DNA of 64,000 nucleotides from Bugula neritina (taxonomy: Eukaryota; Bryozoa; Gymnolaemata; Cheilostomatida; Bugulidae): positions 2,110,751 through 2,174,750 of the forward strand of contig OZ037773.1 of the NCBI GenBank assembly GCA_964035545.1. The letters are read 5' to 3'. Every line of letters starts with the position of its first letter. Positions within the stretch are counted from its first letter, which is position 1. The notes beneath the pieces were generated by a model. The model searched no databases and was not told the origin of the DNA. It saw nothing but the letters and a program-made list of their open reading frames with translations. This document shows positions 50,446 to 63,784 of the stretch, one piece after another. The position numbers and the translations under genes were made by a program.

Positions 50446-51932
50446 ATGAGCTTAAAATGCTATATGAAAATTGTGGACACTAGAAAAGAACCTTCTACTA
50501 GTTTTTCTAATTCTAATTCTACCTATGTCTCTGCTGGAACTCATGCTGATGTTGAGCAGCAGCCGTCAACTTTAACGGTTACTGATAAACATATGCATTG
50601 TGAAAATTTTGAGATGAGAAACTATGGGCAAGACTTGGTGTCAATTTTGCCTAATTTAAACTTTGGAAAGCGTGATCAAAGTATTAAACCCAAGATTAAA
50701 CACATGCAATCTCATAAAGATCAAAATGGAGATACTGCTAAGCTTGATGTGGACTTCAGTACTACACTTTCTCTTAATCCGGGCTTTAATAATGATGAGA
50801 CAAATTCAAATTTGGTTCAGCAATCCAAATCTGGCTCTGGAAATGAAGATGCACGCAAAATTTATCCAGGAAATCAGTATGAGCCAAAAACGAAATTACA
50901 GGTACTTGGTGCAAATGAGTTGACACCAGAAATTCCAGATATAGGAAATGATATGAAGCTGGACCTAGAAGTATTATCTCAAACTGACGAAAATTTTCAT
51001 GATGAGAGTCAACCTTCAATCATTTGCATAAATATACTTTCTGAGAGTAGTGTACCCGGAGACTGCAACAATCTGAACAGTCTTTCTTTGCATACTGATA
51101 CAACTAAACCAGATTTATTGCAACAGATTCGAAGTCAGATATCAATAAGCAGACTTACCTACCCTCCAATGGACAGTAACTCTGTTTTGAAGATTAGAAA
51201 TGAGCGTGGCAGTTTTGTCCCACTTAGCTTAACTACAATGAAAAATTATGGACGTTCTGCAAGGCATCCATTAATTGTTGAAATATGTAGTAGACATACA
51301 CCAGACCACTCAATTAGCTCAATCGATTCAACTAGTAACAGTGTTTTTCAGTTGTCGAAAGGGACAGCTTCTCGAAAATCGTACGCAGCTAATAAGGTGT
51401 GTAGAGAATGGAATGAAAGACTCGGCAGGCTAGAAATGGCTGCTTCTACACTTCCAAGGAGTCGAAGTTTGTTTCTTGAGGTAAATACCCCCTGTAAACT
51501 CTCTTGGTTGCTTCTAAACAATCTCTTATGTTTATTTAAAGCAAACCAGGTGGTTTCTTTTAGCGTGAAGTTGTTGAAAACAAAAAGCTTGGCAATAAGG
51601 CATCACTTTTCGAAGCACCAGCTTTTTAAGCTATTCTCCTCCACAATGCTATCATAGCATAGTGGACATCAGCCACTTTGCATTAATTAACAAACTGGTG
51701 CTGCAGAATTTCAAATCCTACTATTAGTGTCTTTTTTATCATAAAGCATAGGAGTAAAGATAGTGTCAGTTAAAACATTTTTTGACTGCAGTATTATTTT
51801 TTACTTCCTATAGTGTGTTTGTAGCAAGAGTTAAAGAAGTTAGCCAAGAGGGTCGATGCCCTTCACGAGTTGATTGGAAATGTTTCTCGTAGTGAGTGGG
51901 AAGGAAGCATTAGAAAAAACCCATTGTGGTAA
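50446..51932 (+). CDS. Unrecognised protein, 380 aa, two exons
   Basis: Exon 1 is 50446-51480, exon 2 is 51825-51932, joined in phase 0 across a GT-AG intron. The protein is hydrophilic and rich in Ser, Asn and Asp, with no signal peptide or membrane segment. The first 290 residues look disordered. The last 90 are more ordered: a basic RKSYAANKVCREWNERLGRL segment, then RSRSLFLEQELKKLAKRVDA, which can form a short coiled coil, ending IRKNPLW. An upstream exon is possible because the first residues (MSLKCYMKIVDTRKEP) are not distinctive. Reading past the exon 1 donor gives a frame to 51657 that ends in low-quality sequence, so splicing is the better model. It lies tail-to-tail with BBS1. I do not recognise it. 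Confidence 0.65.
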
Positions 51933-52856
51933 TCTCGCACACAGCTGATTGACAGACAGTTGACATAACGTATTTATTGTGCTGTTATAGTAGTCATCAG
52001 TCTACTTGAATGGTCTTCCCCATTGTGTTAGTTTATTTTGGTTATATTTGTATTATATTCTGCTGTGATGTTTAAAATTTATTTTTCTACTCCATCTTTC
52101 TTTTGTTTTTTTTTTTAGAAAATTTGTGCCCTCAAATAGATACCTTCAAGAGATGTATTTTATGCAAAATATCTTTTTTTGAATTAGTAACCAATTTATT
52201 TTAAGAGATCTATTGTTGGTGCGTAATTAAATAAATCCCTGATATTATAGAAATGACTCCAACATACAGCAGATGTTCAATATTTTTAATTTTTGCTAAA
52301 AGAATTATGTTTGCAAAGTCTGAAAACAGTAAGCATGCAGTACCAATAAAAATAAATCATAAATGGACGGAAAAGAAATAAAAATGATGTTTTTCGAAGT
52401 GAAACAGCTCATATAGCATTTTCATTATATACTGATTAGCTACTCTATACGTAGACAATTATGTAATGATGACGGTTCAGTAAATGACACAATATTGTGC
52501 CTGGTTGATTAAAAATACAATAGTTTAAAAATTAACATTACTTTTTATAATGGATAACAGAACTAGACATGTCTAGCAGGTACTAATTAATTTAGCCAGT
52601 AAAAATTTGACACAAGTTGACACTTGCTGAGTAAAAATAATATAGTACCACACTTGTCAAAGTTGAAGAACCAATCAGTAAATTTCCATGCATCACTTCA
52701 ATCACAATATAATTAGTATGTTCAATGCTCCGCAATAGCCCCAGGCTTCTAGCTAAATTGATTTCTTTTCAGAAGAAATATAGTTGGCATTCATTAATGT
52801 ATCCATTTTCATTTTAACTGGTTTGAATGAAGTGAGTAATCAATCAATGGGATCAG
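51933..52856. other. Convergent intergenic region
   Basis: AT-rich DNA between the stop of the orphan gene and the stop of BBS1. No gene seen. Confidence 0.5.
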
Positions 52857-55800
52857 CTAGGCTACCAGAGCAGGTTCACTGACTGGCATGTTTATATTAG
52901 CACTGATCAGTGGTATACTTTTATCCCTCTTCAACACAAATACCTGGATAATGCAATAAACAAAAATATTGACAAGTTGTAGTGGCTGCTAATGCAGTAA
53001 AATAAATCTTGCATCAAATAAACTGAACAGTTTGTCATTCAATAATTGTATAAAATTACACTTCAATCAATAGAGAAAAACAAGTAGGAGTGCTTCATGC
53101 TGGATACAATACAGATATTTCTATAGTTAATGTGTAGCAGAGTTCAAGAGACAGGATTCTTTTTCTCAATCACAGTAGAAGCTGGTTAGTTAGCAAAGGC
53201 AGTGTAATCTTGTACATTTACAAAATATAAAGAAAGTTTATAGGTTTAAAGGTTTATAGCATCATTTGTACTGGGGGAAAATGTATAATAAAACTGAACT
53301 AACCTTGATAGTATCGGAAATGCCTTTATCACTGATACAGTCCACTAGAGTCTCAAAAGAGTACATAACTCCAGGTACTAGCATTGGGCACTATAAGTAT
53401 GGCAACAAAATATTGAGGTTTTACAAGTATTCAGTGTGTTCGCTTTTGAAAGAGAAAAAAATACTTGTCAACACTAAACAAGATTGTAAAAGTTCTCTAA
53501 AACTTTTATGAAACAAGGAAATTATATTTTCTATTGAATAATCAGTAACCCGCGAAAGATCAAGTTGGTGAAAGGTGACCACTAATCAGTAGCCGGTAAT
53601 ACCAGTTGCTAAAGTAATGCTAAATAATTGGTACTTTTGTGTAGAAGTAAGGGTAAAAGTTGTTATGCAAGGCAAAACAATAAAAGTAGCTTATGCTAAA
53701 ATAAAATACAGAACCATGATGCATATAACATAAACAGTAGATGAATAAGCACACTGAATGAGCTGTGTGAAGAACTCACCAGAATATGCTTACGGTGAAT
53801 GTTATAAAGAGAAGACTCGTAGCTAAAGCCAATGCACATGTCTATAACCGGGTCACTCTGAGAGGTGTTCTGCAGGTTAATTTTCAGCTTGAAGGTAGGT
53901 CCAATGCCGTTTACCTGAAAGAATCAAAGCCCAAAGTTTAGTATAAGTCACTTTTCTTAAAATGTTACTAATTTTGTCAGTACGAGAATGTAAAAAATAT
54001 CGGAAAATTTTGAGAAGTTTCTCCAATGAAGCTGTCCAACTAGTGCCACATAAAGTCCTACCACAGCGTTTAGTTTGAGGGGTTCGGTATGACTGTTGGA
54101 TATCGGGTTTTCACTCTTCATCAATGACTCCGCGTAAGATTTGGCAGCATTCAGTCGCAGTCTTTGCAAATCATGCATGAATTGTCGGTGCATAACTGTA
54201 AGTACCAACCAAGACAACTTACAACTAGCATACAATATGAGAAAAGACAGAAGGTATTGTTAGTATTTCTACTTAATACATTTCATTGTAGTAGAGCACT
54301 TGCATGATATATAGATATACTATTTCAAATTGATGTTTGTTTTATTTAACTTGTGTGATGTTGTGTAATCTCAACTATGCTTATCTAAAACTTTATATTA
54401 TAAAACAATATTTTTGTTTCCAAAAATTGTAGCCTAATTGTAAAAAATATCAAAAAATCTATAGCATACCAATGCCATGTTCTCGCTCTCTGATGGTCTG
54501 ATCAACAAACAACTTTGTTTTCTTAGGCACATCCAACTTGAGGGTTTGTACAGACGGTGGTCCACCTTTCTGAATGCCCTTGTCCTCAAAGGTAGCAGTC
54601 CTTTTCAGTATTTTGACAAGCAGCCCTCCCCCTGCTCAATCAAACTCTCAATGCTGGTAAACTGACATACTCATGAATAACTGGCTCAGCGAGTTGAAAG
54701 AAAGATGGAAAATAAAATCAACTGATAGAAATTTAATTATCATATATTAGTAGAGCATCTAAGCTAAAACACCATGAATCTAATGATTGTTTTATCAGAA
54801 TGCTTGTGTTCTGATACACCCACTTTAATAAATCCCAAAATGACATTTGACTACCATCACGATATTTAGTTAAGGTCAACTTGTATAATAATGCTGTACA
54901 TATACCAAGCAACTCTCAATAAATATTACTAATACTAATACTTGGCTTAAGTTGTAATGAAAACATACAGTAAAAACATTCTGATTGCAAAACGTGGTTT
55001 TGTTGGCTCATAACATTGTTAATAACAACTGTAAGGTTATAATTTGGGCGAAAAATTCACATGTCTGACCTTACACTTCAAAAATTAAAGTTTTGTTGAA
55101 AATTGCAGAAGAAAATATGAGCATTTAAATCAAAATCAAATGCTAAAAAAGCATGACTTCTCTTACTGTTAATTTTCAAAATATAAACAACACTGACTAC
55201 CAGCATTGCAGATATAAATGGCCAGATAAACACACCTTTCATCACCATAACAAGTGATCCATCTTCGCGTCCGAATCTCCCAAACAAGATGGCCGTCACA
55301 ACATCTGGCGTCGTAAACTTGTTAATTAGAAATTTGTCTTTGTAAATGCATACAGTTTTGTCGGCTAGCCCAATCACTGTAGCCTTAAATCCTTGCTGTT
55401 TATGGTCCATAACACCAACAGCTGTGATGTCAGATTGCAATTTAATAGACCAGTGTTTCTTGCCCTGGTTGAAAAAATTCAGTACGTAGAATGAAACTAT
55501 TACCGCAGACATCAGCAATTATGACTATTATAGGGAGGTTATATTCCTTTTGTCACGCACATTTGAATGCAAATATTTGCTAATATGTGAAAGCATTGTG
55601 GAAGAAAGACAGATCTTACTAATATGAGCAAACGATAAATTTGCAGTATACAATTTTTGTAAAATAAAAATTAGAAAACTTCTAATTTGTTAGGTGGACC
55701 TGAGATCACTAACTCGTAGGTGAGAGGTAGTAATGCATGGTTTACCTTAGTGGTATAGCTACGTAGTGTATTGTCCATACAACCAACTATCATGTGCTTT

Positions 55801-58800
55801 CCTACCCTAGACATGGCAAGGGGTTGAGAGTTCAACTCTATGCCAGAAGATACAGAATCCATTCCTCTGTAAATATATATTATTTTCACAGAAAAGCAAG
55901 TATACAAGGTTCCATACTGAAGTTGCTATACGGGTGGGAAAGTGGAGCCAAAATTAGTTAATATGAATACTAGAACAATCATTAGAGGTTTATAATTATT
56001 CATCTCAGCAGAAATTGTGTGAAAATCAATACCATCAGACATTTCTTCTGCATACTTGCCTTTTCAACGTGTAAATCGTGCCATTACGACAGGTGACGAT
56101 AATTCTAAACTCAACATCAAACAAGCCATTGACAGACATAAATACTGGCACACTCGGTACCCTCATCTGTAAAGTAAAATAGTGCCATTAAAGATCACAG
56201 GCTATTACTAATTTTAGTTCATTGATCAGCTGCACTATGAATCAATATCAGACAACTATCTTACTGTACCAACATGGGAAACATTTATTGTGAACAGAAA
56301 TATATAATAATATATAAACAAATGTATTATATTCAAAATTCTGTGGAAATTATTTAACTGCTGACACACTAAGAACAAAACCAATGAATAAATATATCAC
56401 CACCCAGCAACAAAGTGGAAGTTATTTCATGAACAAAAAGATGGGCACATGCGTACGTTCTACATACAAACAACCATGTATACAGCCAAATGAAAAATTA
56501 TTCCTACCGTAGCTAAAATAGTAAAAGCCTCAGGATCTAGTATATAGATAAGATTAGCTTCGGTTCCAATGACTAAACAACTAATTGCATCATCTTCTGC
56601 CATTGACTTGTTCAAAGTAGCTATACAAGTAATCACAGTCTACAACGAAATAACTGATAATCAATTACTACAATATATACCACAATATGAGAGTTGTCTT
56701 GACAATACAAGAGCACATTACTCGAAACAAAAATAGTTAGTTATTAGACTGCAAGCTCAAAATAATACCCAACACTGAGTGACTTAAGGATTTCTGCACA
56801 GACCACAAGGAGAAACTCGAACAGACTGCACAACAGAGGTGTTTTGTGAGAATTTCATCTGGTCAAACCAATGCTGAACATATTAGGCAGAAAGTAGTAG
56901 TCTAATGTACTGAGTACAATTTAGCAATTCCACCTTTAGAAATTCAGTTGTTTCTAACAAATTGCACTTTATAGTGAGTAAGATTTCAAAATAAAAGAAT
57001 TTACAATAGGACAATAAAACCATTGCAAAATTTACAATTGGCCACTAAAATTTTGCTCTTGCTGGCAACGTATTGTGGATGACAGGTAATTCCTGCAACA
57101 ATTTTTTATCAGGTGAAATTTCACTTGATGCGGTCGGATTTTAAGAAAAAGCATAGCAGTACAAAAGAGAATCACAATAATCTAAAACGAACTCAACCTG
57201 TCGCTTCAAGGTGCCATATTTGTGGATTTGGGCAAATGCCTCCATTTCTCTCGGATCCAGAGTTAAAAACTTGATTGATCTGGGAGTTAGCTCCATGCCC
57301 TGCTGTCTAGAATATAAATGTTAACTCAGTGAGAGACACGGTACACTTGAAACTATTATTAAATATGGACTTCACATCACCACCAATCGCTTATCAAGAT
57401 AGAGTCCAAGCAGAACCACTATACCATTATACAAAAATTGAAGGCCAACAGCGGCTGTTTAATTGCGCAAGTCAAAGCTATAATTTACAAATAGAACCGC
57501 AACTTAGGAGTTCATCTAATTAGAATACAAGCCGCATCCACCCTTACTTTACACTACCCCAACTCTCAAGTTACCCAGTCTATACCTAAGCTCCTCTATC
57601 ATCTCATGTAGAACACCAATATCTATCCTCTCCTCTCTGGCCTGTCTCCACAGGTCCTCTTCCACTGCATTCACCTCCAATACTGGTAATGTGAACTTGA
57701 AATAGGGCCTCATGTTTTTGTAGACAAATATGTGTGGTCCGGAAGCGACAGCAATCGCTAAATCAAGAAAAATCAGTTAACAACACACAAACACCGCAGC
57801 AGCTAAGTAACTGACCAAGAAAATTATTCATATACAGTTTATCGGTAAGCATTAAGTAGTTGTTTCCTTCCTATAACCCTTACCCGGGGTTCGGGGCATG
57901 TTTTGGTCCATGTAGAATGACACAACTCCTGTAGGTAAATCTATCAGAGTATTCTCAGTCATTAGATTACCTCCTAGAAAACATTGTCAAACAGGGATAA
58001 GCAACATTATATGTAACTCTCAGTATAACTTTACACAAACTCCATGCATTGCTCTCTACAAGCCCTACCTTTGAAGACTTTGAGTTTCATATCTTTAGAG
58101 CTCGTGCCAAGATGAGCTACTACAAGCTTGAGCTCTCCATCAGCATGAATGTCTCCAAAACACATACACTGAGTAAATGTATACAGGTTTGCCACTGGAT
58201 CATAGAATGCATCAAGCCATTTTCCATCACCATCTCTATTAAAAAAATTGTGAAAATTTAGCTACAACTTTATAATGCACTAAAATTGCAATATAGATAT
58301 GACCATTATTAGTAATTGAATCTTAACATAAAATTGAACAATTTAATTGCTTCAACTCTATATTTAAAACACTTTACAATCAATGCCTATTTCAGTTTCT
58401 AATTAATTTCTATAATTAAGTTACAACGATTCCATTTTTATCAATTATTCACTCTTCACCAGCAATAAATATTATAGATGATGTCACAATCAGGCTACTT
58501 TCTCCATATTACTCGAGATTATTTACAGTTTACCAGCTCACTAATCATTTGCTAGTAAAAATCAGATAAATATTTGTAAACATTACTATAACATTAGCAT
58601 TACCAGCAATACTCTTCTGTATTTATAAATAAAATATTGGTAAACCTTTTTAATAATGCTTTTTACCATACAATACTGACAAGTTTAAGTGTTTATTTCA
58701 TCTTGACCAGTCACGGTAAACCTGTGTTAGTAATTTAGAAAAAAAAAATTTTTCAACCATTTATGCTTAGATCAAACAAATCCCATAGTTCTAAACGTAG

Positions 58801-60517
58801 TTTCGCAGCCACAAAAGAAAGCCAAAATGCACAACTAGAACACAGAAAAAATTGATGATTTACTACAAAGGTTTTAGTACGCTACTACTATAAGCATTAA
58901 CTCCCGAATTGGAATGTGAGCGGTGACAAATTGTGTAAAAACAGAATGCTATTCAATTTGATTGTAATTAATGTGTTATTTGTAGAACTTATAGTTATAT
59001 TCGCTAGCTGATGGCCATATTTAATTATTTATATTAAAGAGTCTAAAACAAAGTCTGTCAATGAGACTGATAGCGCTTCGGGTTGAGTCCAATAGTAATA
59101 CACACAAACAGATACTCACATTCCCTGCATCACAATAAATTCAAAGTGCTAGTTTTAAAATAAACTCAAAATTGAAGGTTAAACTTAATATGAATAAAAA
59201 TATTGCACCTCGAAGTGCTATTAGTATTAGTATCCTTATTATTATTAGTACTACTATTAGTGTAGTGAATTTCATATATTAGATATAGCAAAGTATATTG
59301 AGTAGTATATAGTGTGTATTTGTAATGACATAAGTTGTTAATGTTGCTATGGAAACACAATAGTCTCATTCAACTCTACAGGAGTCTGCTGCTTTGATGT
59401 ATGCAACAGCCGTGTGTGTGTGTGTGTGTGTGTGCGCGTGCGTGCGTGTGTATATGTGTGTATGTGGGTGTGTGCGTATGTGGGTGTGTGTGCAAGCATG
59501 TGTGTGCGTGTTTGTTTGGACAAATGATGAGCTAGTTCTTGTTATTTTGAGCACAGCCTGCTCAGTTGGGTTCTTGACAGTAGAGTAGAAAATGAACAGG
59601 TATAATAATAGTGCACATAACTCAGTATAATAATTTACAGTTGCTACTTTTAGCTAATTAATAGTGAACAGTTTTATGTCAATTACACAAAGCAAGTAAC
59701 AGGAGCCAAAAGACTTTACGGTGTGAAGGTGAACGGTTAAACAATAAAGTTGAACAATTACTGCAGCAATTTGAATCTTAACCCTTGAGTACTTGCTAAC
59801 TCAACAGTATTTAAGAACTCTGCTACAATAAGTATAACATTTAGTACTAATAATGAGTATTACTATTGGGTATCAGTATTGTCTATTAGTATTACTATCA
59901 CTACTAGTATTAGTAATTTACTAATTAGTTATAGTAATACTAATAATTATTTAGTCATACTAATAATATAAGTATTACTACTAGTGTTACTAATACTAAT
60001 AGTGATAGTAATACTAATGTAACTATAAAAAATAACTGTAAAATTAGCTATAACTGTGCTACAAGTATAACTGCAAGTATTACTATGTCTATTAGTACTA
60101 CCAGTATCACTATTACTATTAGTATTAGTAATAGTAATACTAAGAGTATTAGTCTTACTATTACTATTATACTTATAGTATTAGTATTATTATTACTAAT
60201 ACTAATAGTAATAGTAATACTAATACTAGTAATAGTATTACATTTACTATTAGTATTAGACATAGTCACAGTATGAATATGAATATCATTATAATACAAC
60301 AATGATATACTTACACCTATAGTGAACATGAATTATTGAATAATTACTAATAATATATTATATTAGTTATAATATTAAATTTAATATTTTAATAACTAAT
60401 TTAATATTTATATTATATAATTATAATATTAATTATATATACTAATTTTTACGTGCACAAATTCCACAATACATACTGAGAAGACGTAGCTGTTTTCTTA
60501 TCTTTTTGTGCAGTCAT
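52857..60517 (-). CDS. BBS1: BBS1, BBSome subunit, 590 aa
   Basis: Fourteen exons in phase: 60477-60517, 58069-58235, 57884-57973, 57586-57757, 57198-57306, 56508-56639, 56060-56166, 55746-55866, 55236-55464, 54470-54631, 54062-54195, 53780-53914, 53304-53390, 52857-52943. Length is close to human BBS1 (593). Matching blocks include [139 protein letters not shown] and the C-terminal [12 protein letters not shown]. It forms the beta-propeller subunit of the BBSome that moves membrane proteins in cilia. The acceptor of exon 10 is CAG at 54632-54634; an alternative GAG three bases earlier would add one residue. Intron 7 begins with GC instead of GT. Intron 1 (2.2 kb) holds simple repeats. Confidence 0.96.
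59412..59515. repeat. (TG)n-rich microsatellite
   Basis: TG/GTGC/GTAT dinucleotide-derived tract in BBS1 intron 1. The open frames through it are artefacts. Confidence 0.92.
59825..60270. repeat. Degenerate AGTATTACTAAT-type repeat
   Basis: About 450 bp built from AGTATTACTA, TAGTATTAGT, TAGTAATACTAAT and similar words in both orientations, so most of it can pair with itself. Both strands stay open for 60-90 codons only because the words lack stops in some frames. It lies in BBS1 intron 1. A weaker patch is at 60565-60605. Confidence 0.85.
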
Positions 60518-62650
60518 TGTTTGAGATTCAAGTAATGACACGTTACAGATTGACCATTACTTATTACTATCACTACTAATAGTATTACTATTACTATTAG
60601 TATTAGATAGATTCAATGGCAATCGTACACTGTTTTTATTAGATACAAGATGGCAGTGTTTCCGTTTTTAAAAATTCCTTTGATATCAATTTACTTTCTA
60701 ACCGATTATCAACGGTAATACATGTCGTAAATACAATGCCCTCGCATTGATTGAAACCAGCTCTTTAAATTTACAGTCTAAACCACGCGAGTCCTCTTAA
60801 AACTGTTCCTAACCATGATGTATTTTATTGGCGGTTGAAGCATCAACAGTAAAAATGCGGTTTTTGTAAACTGCGTAAACGTAAAACGGAAAAAAGTGGC
60901 GGAAACGTAAACAGGAGAAAACAACTCAGAAAAACTTCTAACGACTACTTTTAAACATAAAATCCGGTTGCGTGAGCGTGGCCATAAAATCAGGAAACAT
61001 CCAAGCCGTCGGCGCACAAAGAGTTTAGTTACACAACTAGTTTTTATTATGGTGTTGACAATTACATTTTTACCTGCTAATAATTAACTTTGAAACTACA
61101 AAACCGAGCCCAATAATTGTGATTCTCGTAGTTGCATAGATACCAAAACCTTCGATGTTTTACTATTAACTAAATTTTAGTTGTTCAACTAACATTCGTA
61201 CGACTTAAGTTATCTAGCCAGCATAATATTATTTTTTTATCGAAATTCCCATTAAAATATCTCATTAAAAACTACAGTGAAAATAAGTTAATATTTATCG
61301 TTGCATGTAATTGTTATAATAAAAAATGCTTATTATTGTTATCATGCTCATGAGTATTTTCAAACTTTAACTATAAAACGTAGAACTATCGTTAGTATTT
61401 ATAGTACAATGCTATTTCAAATAGTGTGACTCAATTAGTATAATTTCATCAAATAAATAATTTGATTAATAAACCAAGTTAATACTTATGGGTTAAAATG
61501 CAGAACTTTTTAGTTTTGTGCTTAAAGTGTCTTACTTCCACTACCTCAAACTTAGGCCTTGTGCTCAAAACTTTGATCGATAACTCACTAGAAGTAAATG
61601 AATAGCCATGGCAGCAAAGTTGTTTTAATTTTTTGTTCTTTAAAATAATATTGTAAAGATGTGAGTGAAATTGTACATACTAGTAACTTGTATGTATTAC
61701 TGTACAGCATGATGTAATCAAAGAACACAATAACTTGAAGAACTATTTGATATTTATGCAATAAAACATAAAATATGATGCAATAATATAAGTAAAAGTA
61801 AGAAAAAAAAAAAACAAAAAAAAAAAACAAGTTTTTAGTTTTGTATAAAAATGTGTTCAAGGCACAGCAAATAAAAATTACAAAAACATATTTGCTGACG
61901 AAATGTCACCAAAATGCTGAACAACTGAAACTTCATCATGGCTTATAACGCCTCGCATATAATTGCAAATATGCAACGGCTTATCAAAGCTTTAATGCCC
62001 TAAACACCTAATATGAATGTACACATTTTGCAAAGTCTTGCTAACAGTTAAAATACCGCTAAATAAATCAATATGTTCTCAGTAGGTCTTCTTTGATGCT
62101 ACAATACGATCTAGAGGAAATATGTAAATAATAATGGAACAATCAGCTGTCATTCTTTACTTTGAAAGTGACAATCGCAATCACAGTGGTGTGACAGCTA
62201 CATTGAAACCAAACCAATTTGTAAAAAGCAACTTGATTACATTGGAGTCTTGTGACGGAGCTGGTGGTTTACTGTTCTGTCAACTCAGCAGTCAACTTCA
62301 AAGGACTTGCACATGCTAGCAAGCAAGTCCTATGAATTTGTAACAGTGAGTAGCGCAGGGAAATATTCCAAGGATTCTCTTCTTGAACACAAACAAAGCT
62401 GCCAAAACAAACAATCAACAAATTACAATTTTCTTCACAAGTGCAAAGCTAATGACAAAACACACAGCAAAAAATAAACAATATAGCTGATTATACAGCT
62501 GTACCTTTATCACAGTTATTAGAACCAGAATGTCCGTAATACTTATTGCATTTATTCTTGGAGCTAATTAAATCTTTGTTCCTGCAACACCAATAAACTG
62601 CTCTTGTATTGCGCCTCTTTGTATACAAGTATTAGTTAAATACTTCTCAC
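60518..62650. other. No gene recognised
   Basis: Upstream of BBS1 and downstream of the last USP exon I could identify. It holds A runs near 61803-61829. The open frame at 62134-62319 on the plus strand has no recognised domain. Missing C-terminal USP exons, with the catalytic His box, may lie here; a minus-strand frame at about 62505-62615 is open but not convincing. Confidence 0.4.
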
Positions 62651-63784
62651 CCCACTCTTATCTGTTATATAAAGCAAATCCAGTACTTCCAAGTTTTTAG
62701 TTAACTTGACTCCTGGTTCATCAAATCTTTTCAAAGTGATAGCTAAGACTTTTGGAAGCTTTGTAAACTGAGACAGTTGTACAGTTATATCTAGACTACT
62801 AGAGCTCAAAAATAGTAACATGAGTATTTATTCAGTAGTCAGAAATTCTCAAGAATATGGTCCAAAATATTATGTAAACATAAAATACACAAAGTACCCT
62901 TCGAAAACATATCCATCTAGTTTCTTGGAACTGAATTGATGCCCTGCAGTGTGACCTCACTCTGTAACAAATAAAATAGCCAATACAAAAACGTGATGCT
63001 ATAGTGCCAATAAAATAAATGTTCTATTTGTTGCCAAATCACCTCTAATAGAGGAACTGGTAATAAATTCATTGACTGAGCAAATGCTGTTTCAGCATTG
63101 CAGAAATGACATTTAGTCAACTATTCAACTTCTGACCAGAACAATTTTGTCCCATTGAAGAAAAGAGCATAAGTGTTTAGTGTACCTACTAACTGTCACT
63201 TTAGGAATTATAAACTATACATAAGCAACAAATGTGTTCAAGCAATGTTAATGTTACCCAACCTATTGCATCGCATGTTATAAACTTCCATTAATACCTC
63301 GGCAACATCATGCTGCTCATTATTCATGAAATCAGGTAAAACCTCTAAAAACAAAATATGTATGTAAAAGAAGCCTTAATTGGTGGCTATTCTTGATTAA
63401 AATGTCAATTATACATTTGGTTTTTGATAAGGGATTTGAAATTTATCGTTAGCCATGAAATTCAACCCTTGATCTGTGGAATTGCTACTGGCACAGTAAC
63501 AAATGAAGCATATATAACCAAAAAAGAACACTAAAGTGAAACCAAAAGACCAAAACAGTGATCTACTTCTCGATTACAGTATGAAAAAACATGACCATTT
63601 ATTTCCTATATAAATAGAACAAGTTACTTTAAATCTAGGTTTAAAGTCATATTAATCCCCTAAGAAAAAGATAAATTAAAATTTATGTACTCACAATTTA
63701 CTTGTAGCGGTGGTGTGCGGTTTATAGTTTGAATACATGCATTTAAAAAGCATGTATTTCCAAAATTAGTTATACCTCTATAAT
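62651..63784 (-). CDS. Ubiquitin-specific protease fragment, enters from the right edge
   Basis: Pieces of a USP catalytic domain in order on the minus strand. 63702-63784: YRGITNFGNTCFLNACIQTI, the Cys box with catalytic Cys in NTCFLN. 63298-63342: NNEQHDVAE, the QQD box. 63043-63120: LTKCHFCNAETAFAQSMNLL, with a zinc CxxC, then PVPLLE. About 62890-62961: SEVTLQG, then QFSSKKLDGYVFE in another frame. 62651-62790: FTKLPKVLAITLKRFD and KLTKNLEVLDLLYITD. The N-terminus lies beyond base 64000. The spacing between QQD box and CxxC is shorter than in most USPs, the second zinc CxxC and the His box were not found, and one exon needs a frameshift. Either exons are missing from my model or the gene is decaying. 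Confidence 0.7.

Noticed and set aside
60048-60329. A hydrophobic membrane protein, as suggested by open frames on both strands
   Set aside because: The Ile/Val/Leu runs are the product of AGTATTACTA-type simple words and appear on both strands.
60778-61017. A 79-aa minus-strand ORF upstream of BBS1
   Set aside because: It has no conserved motif and no link to BBS1 exon 1 or the USP; probably chance.
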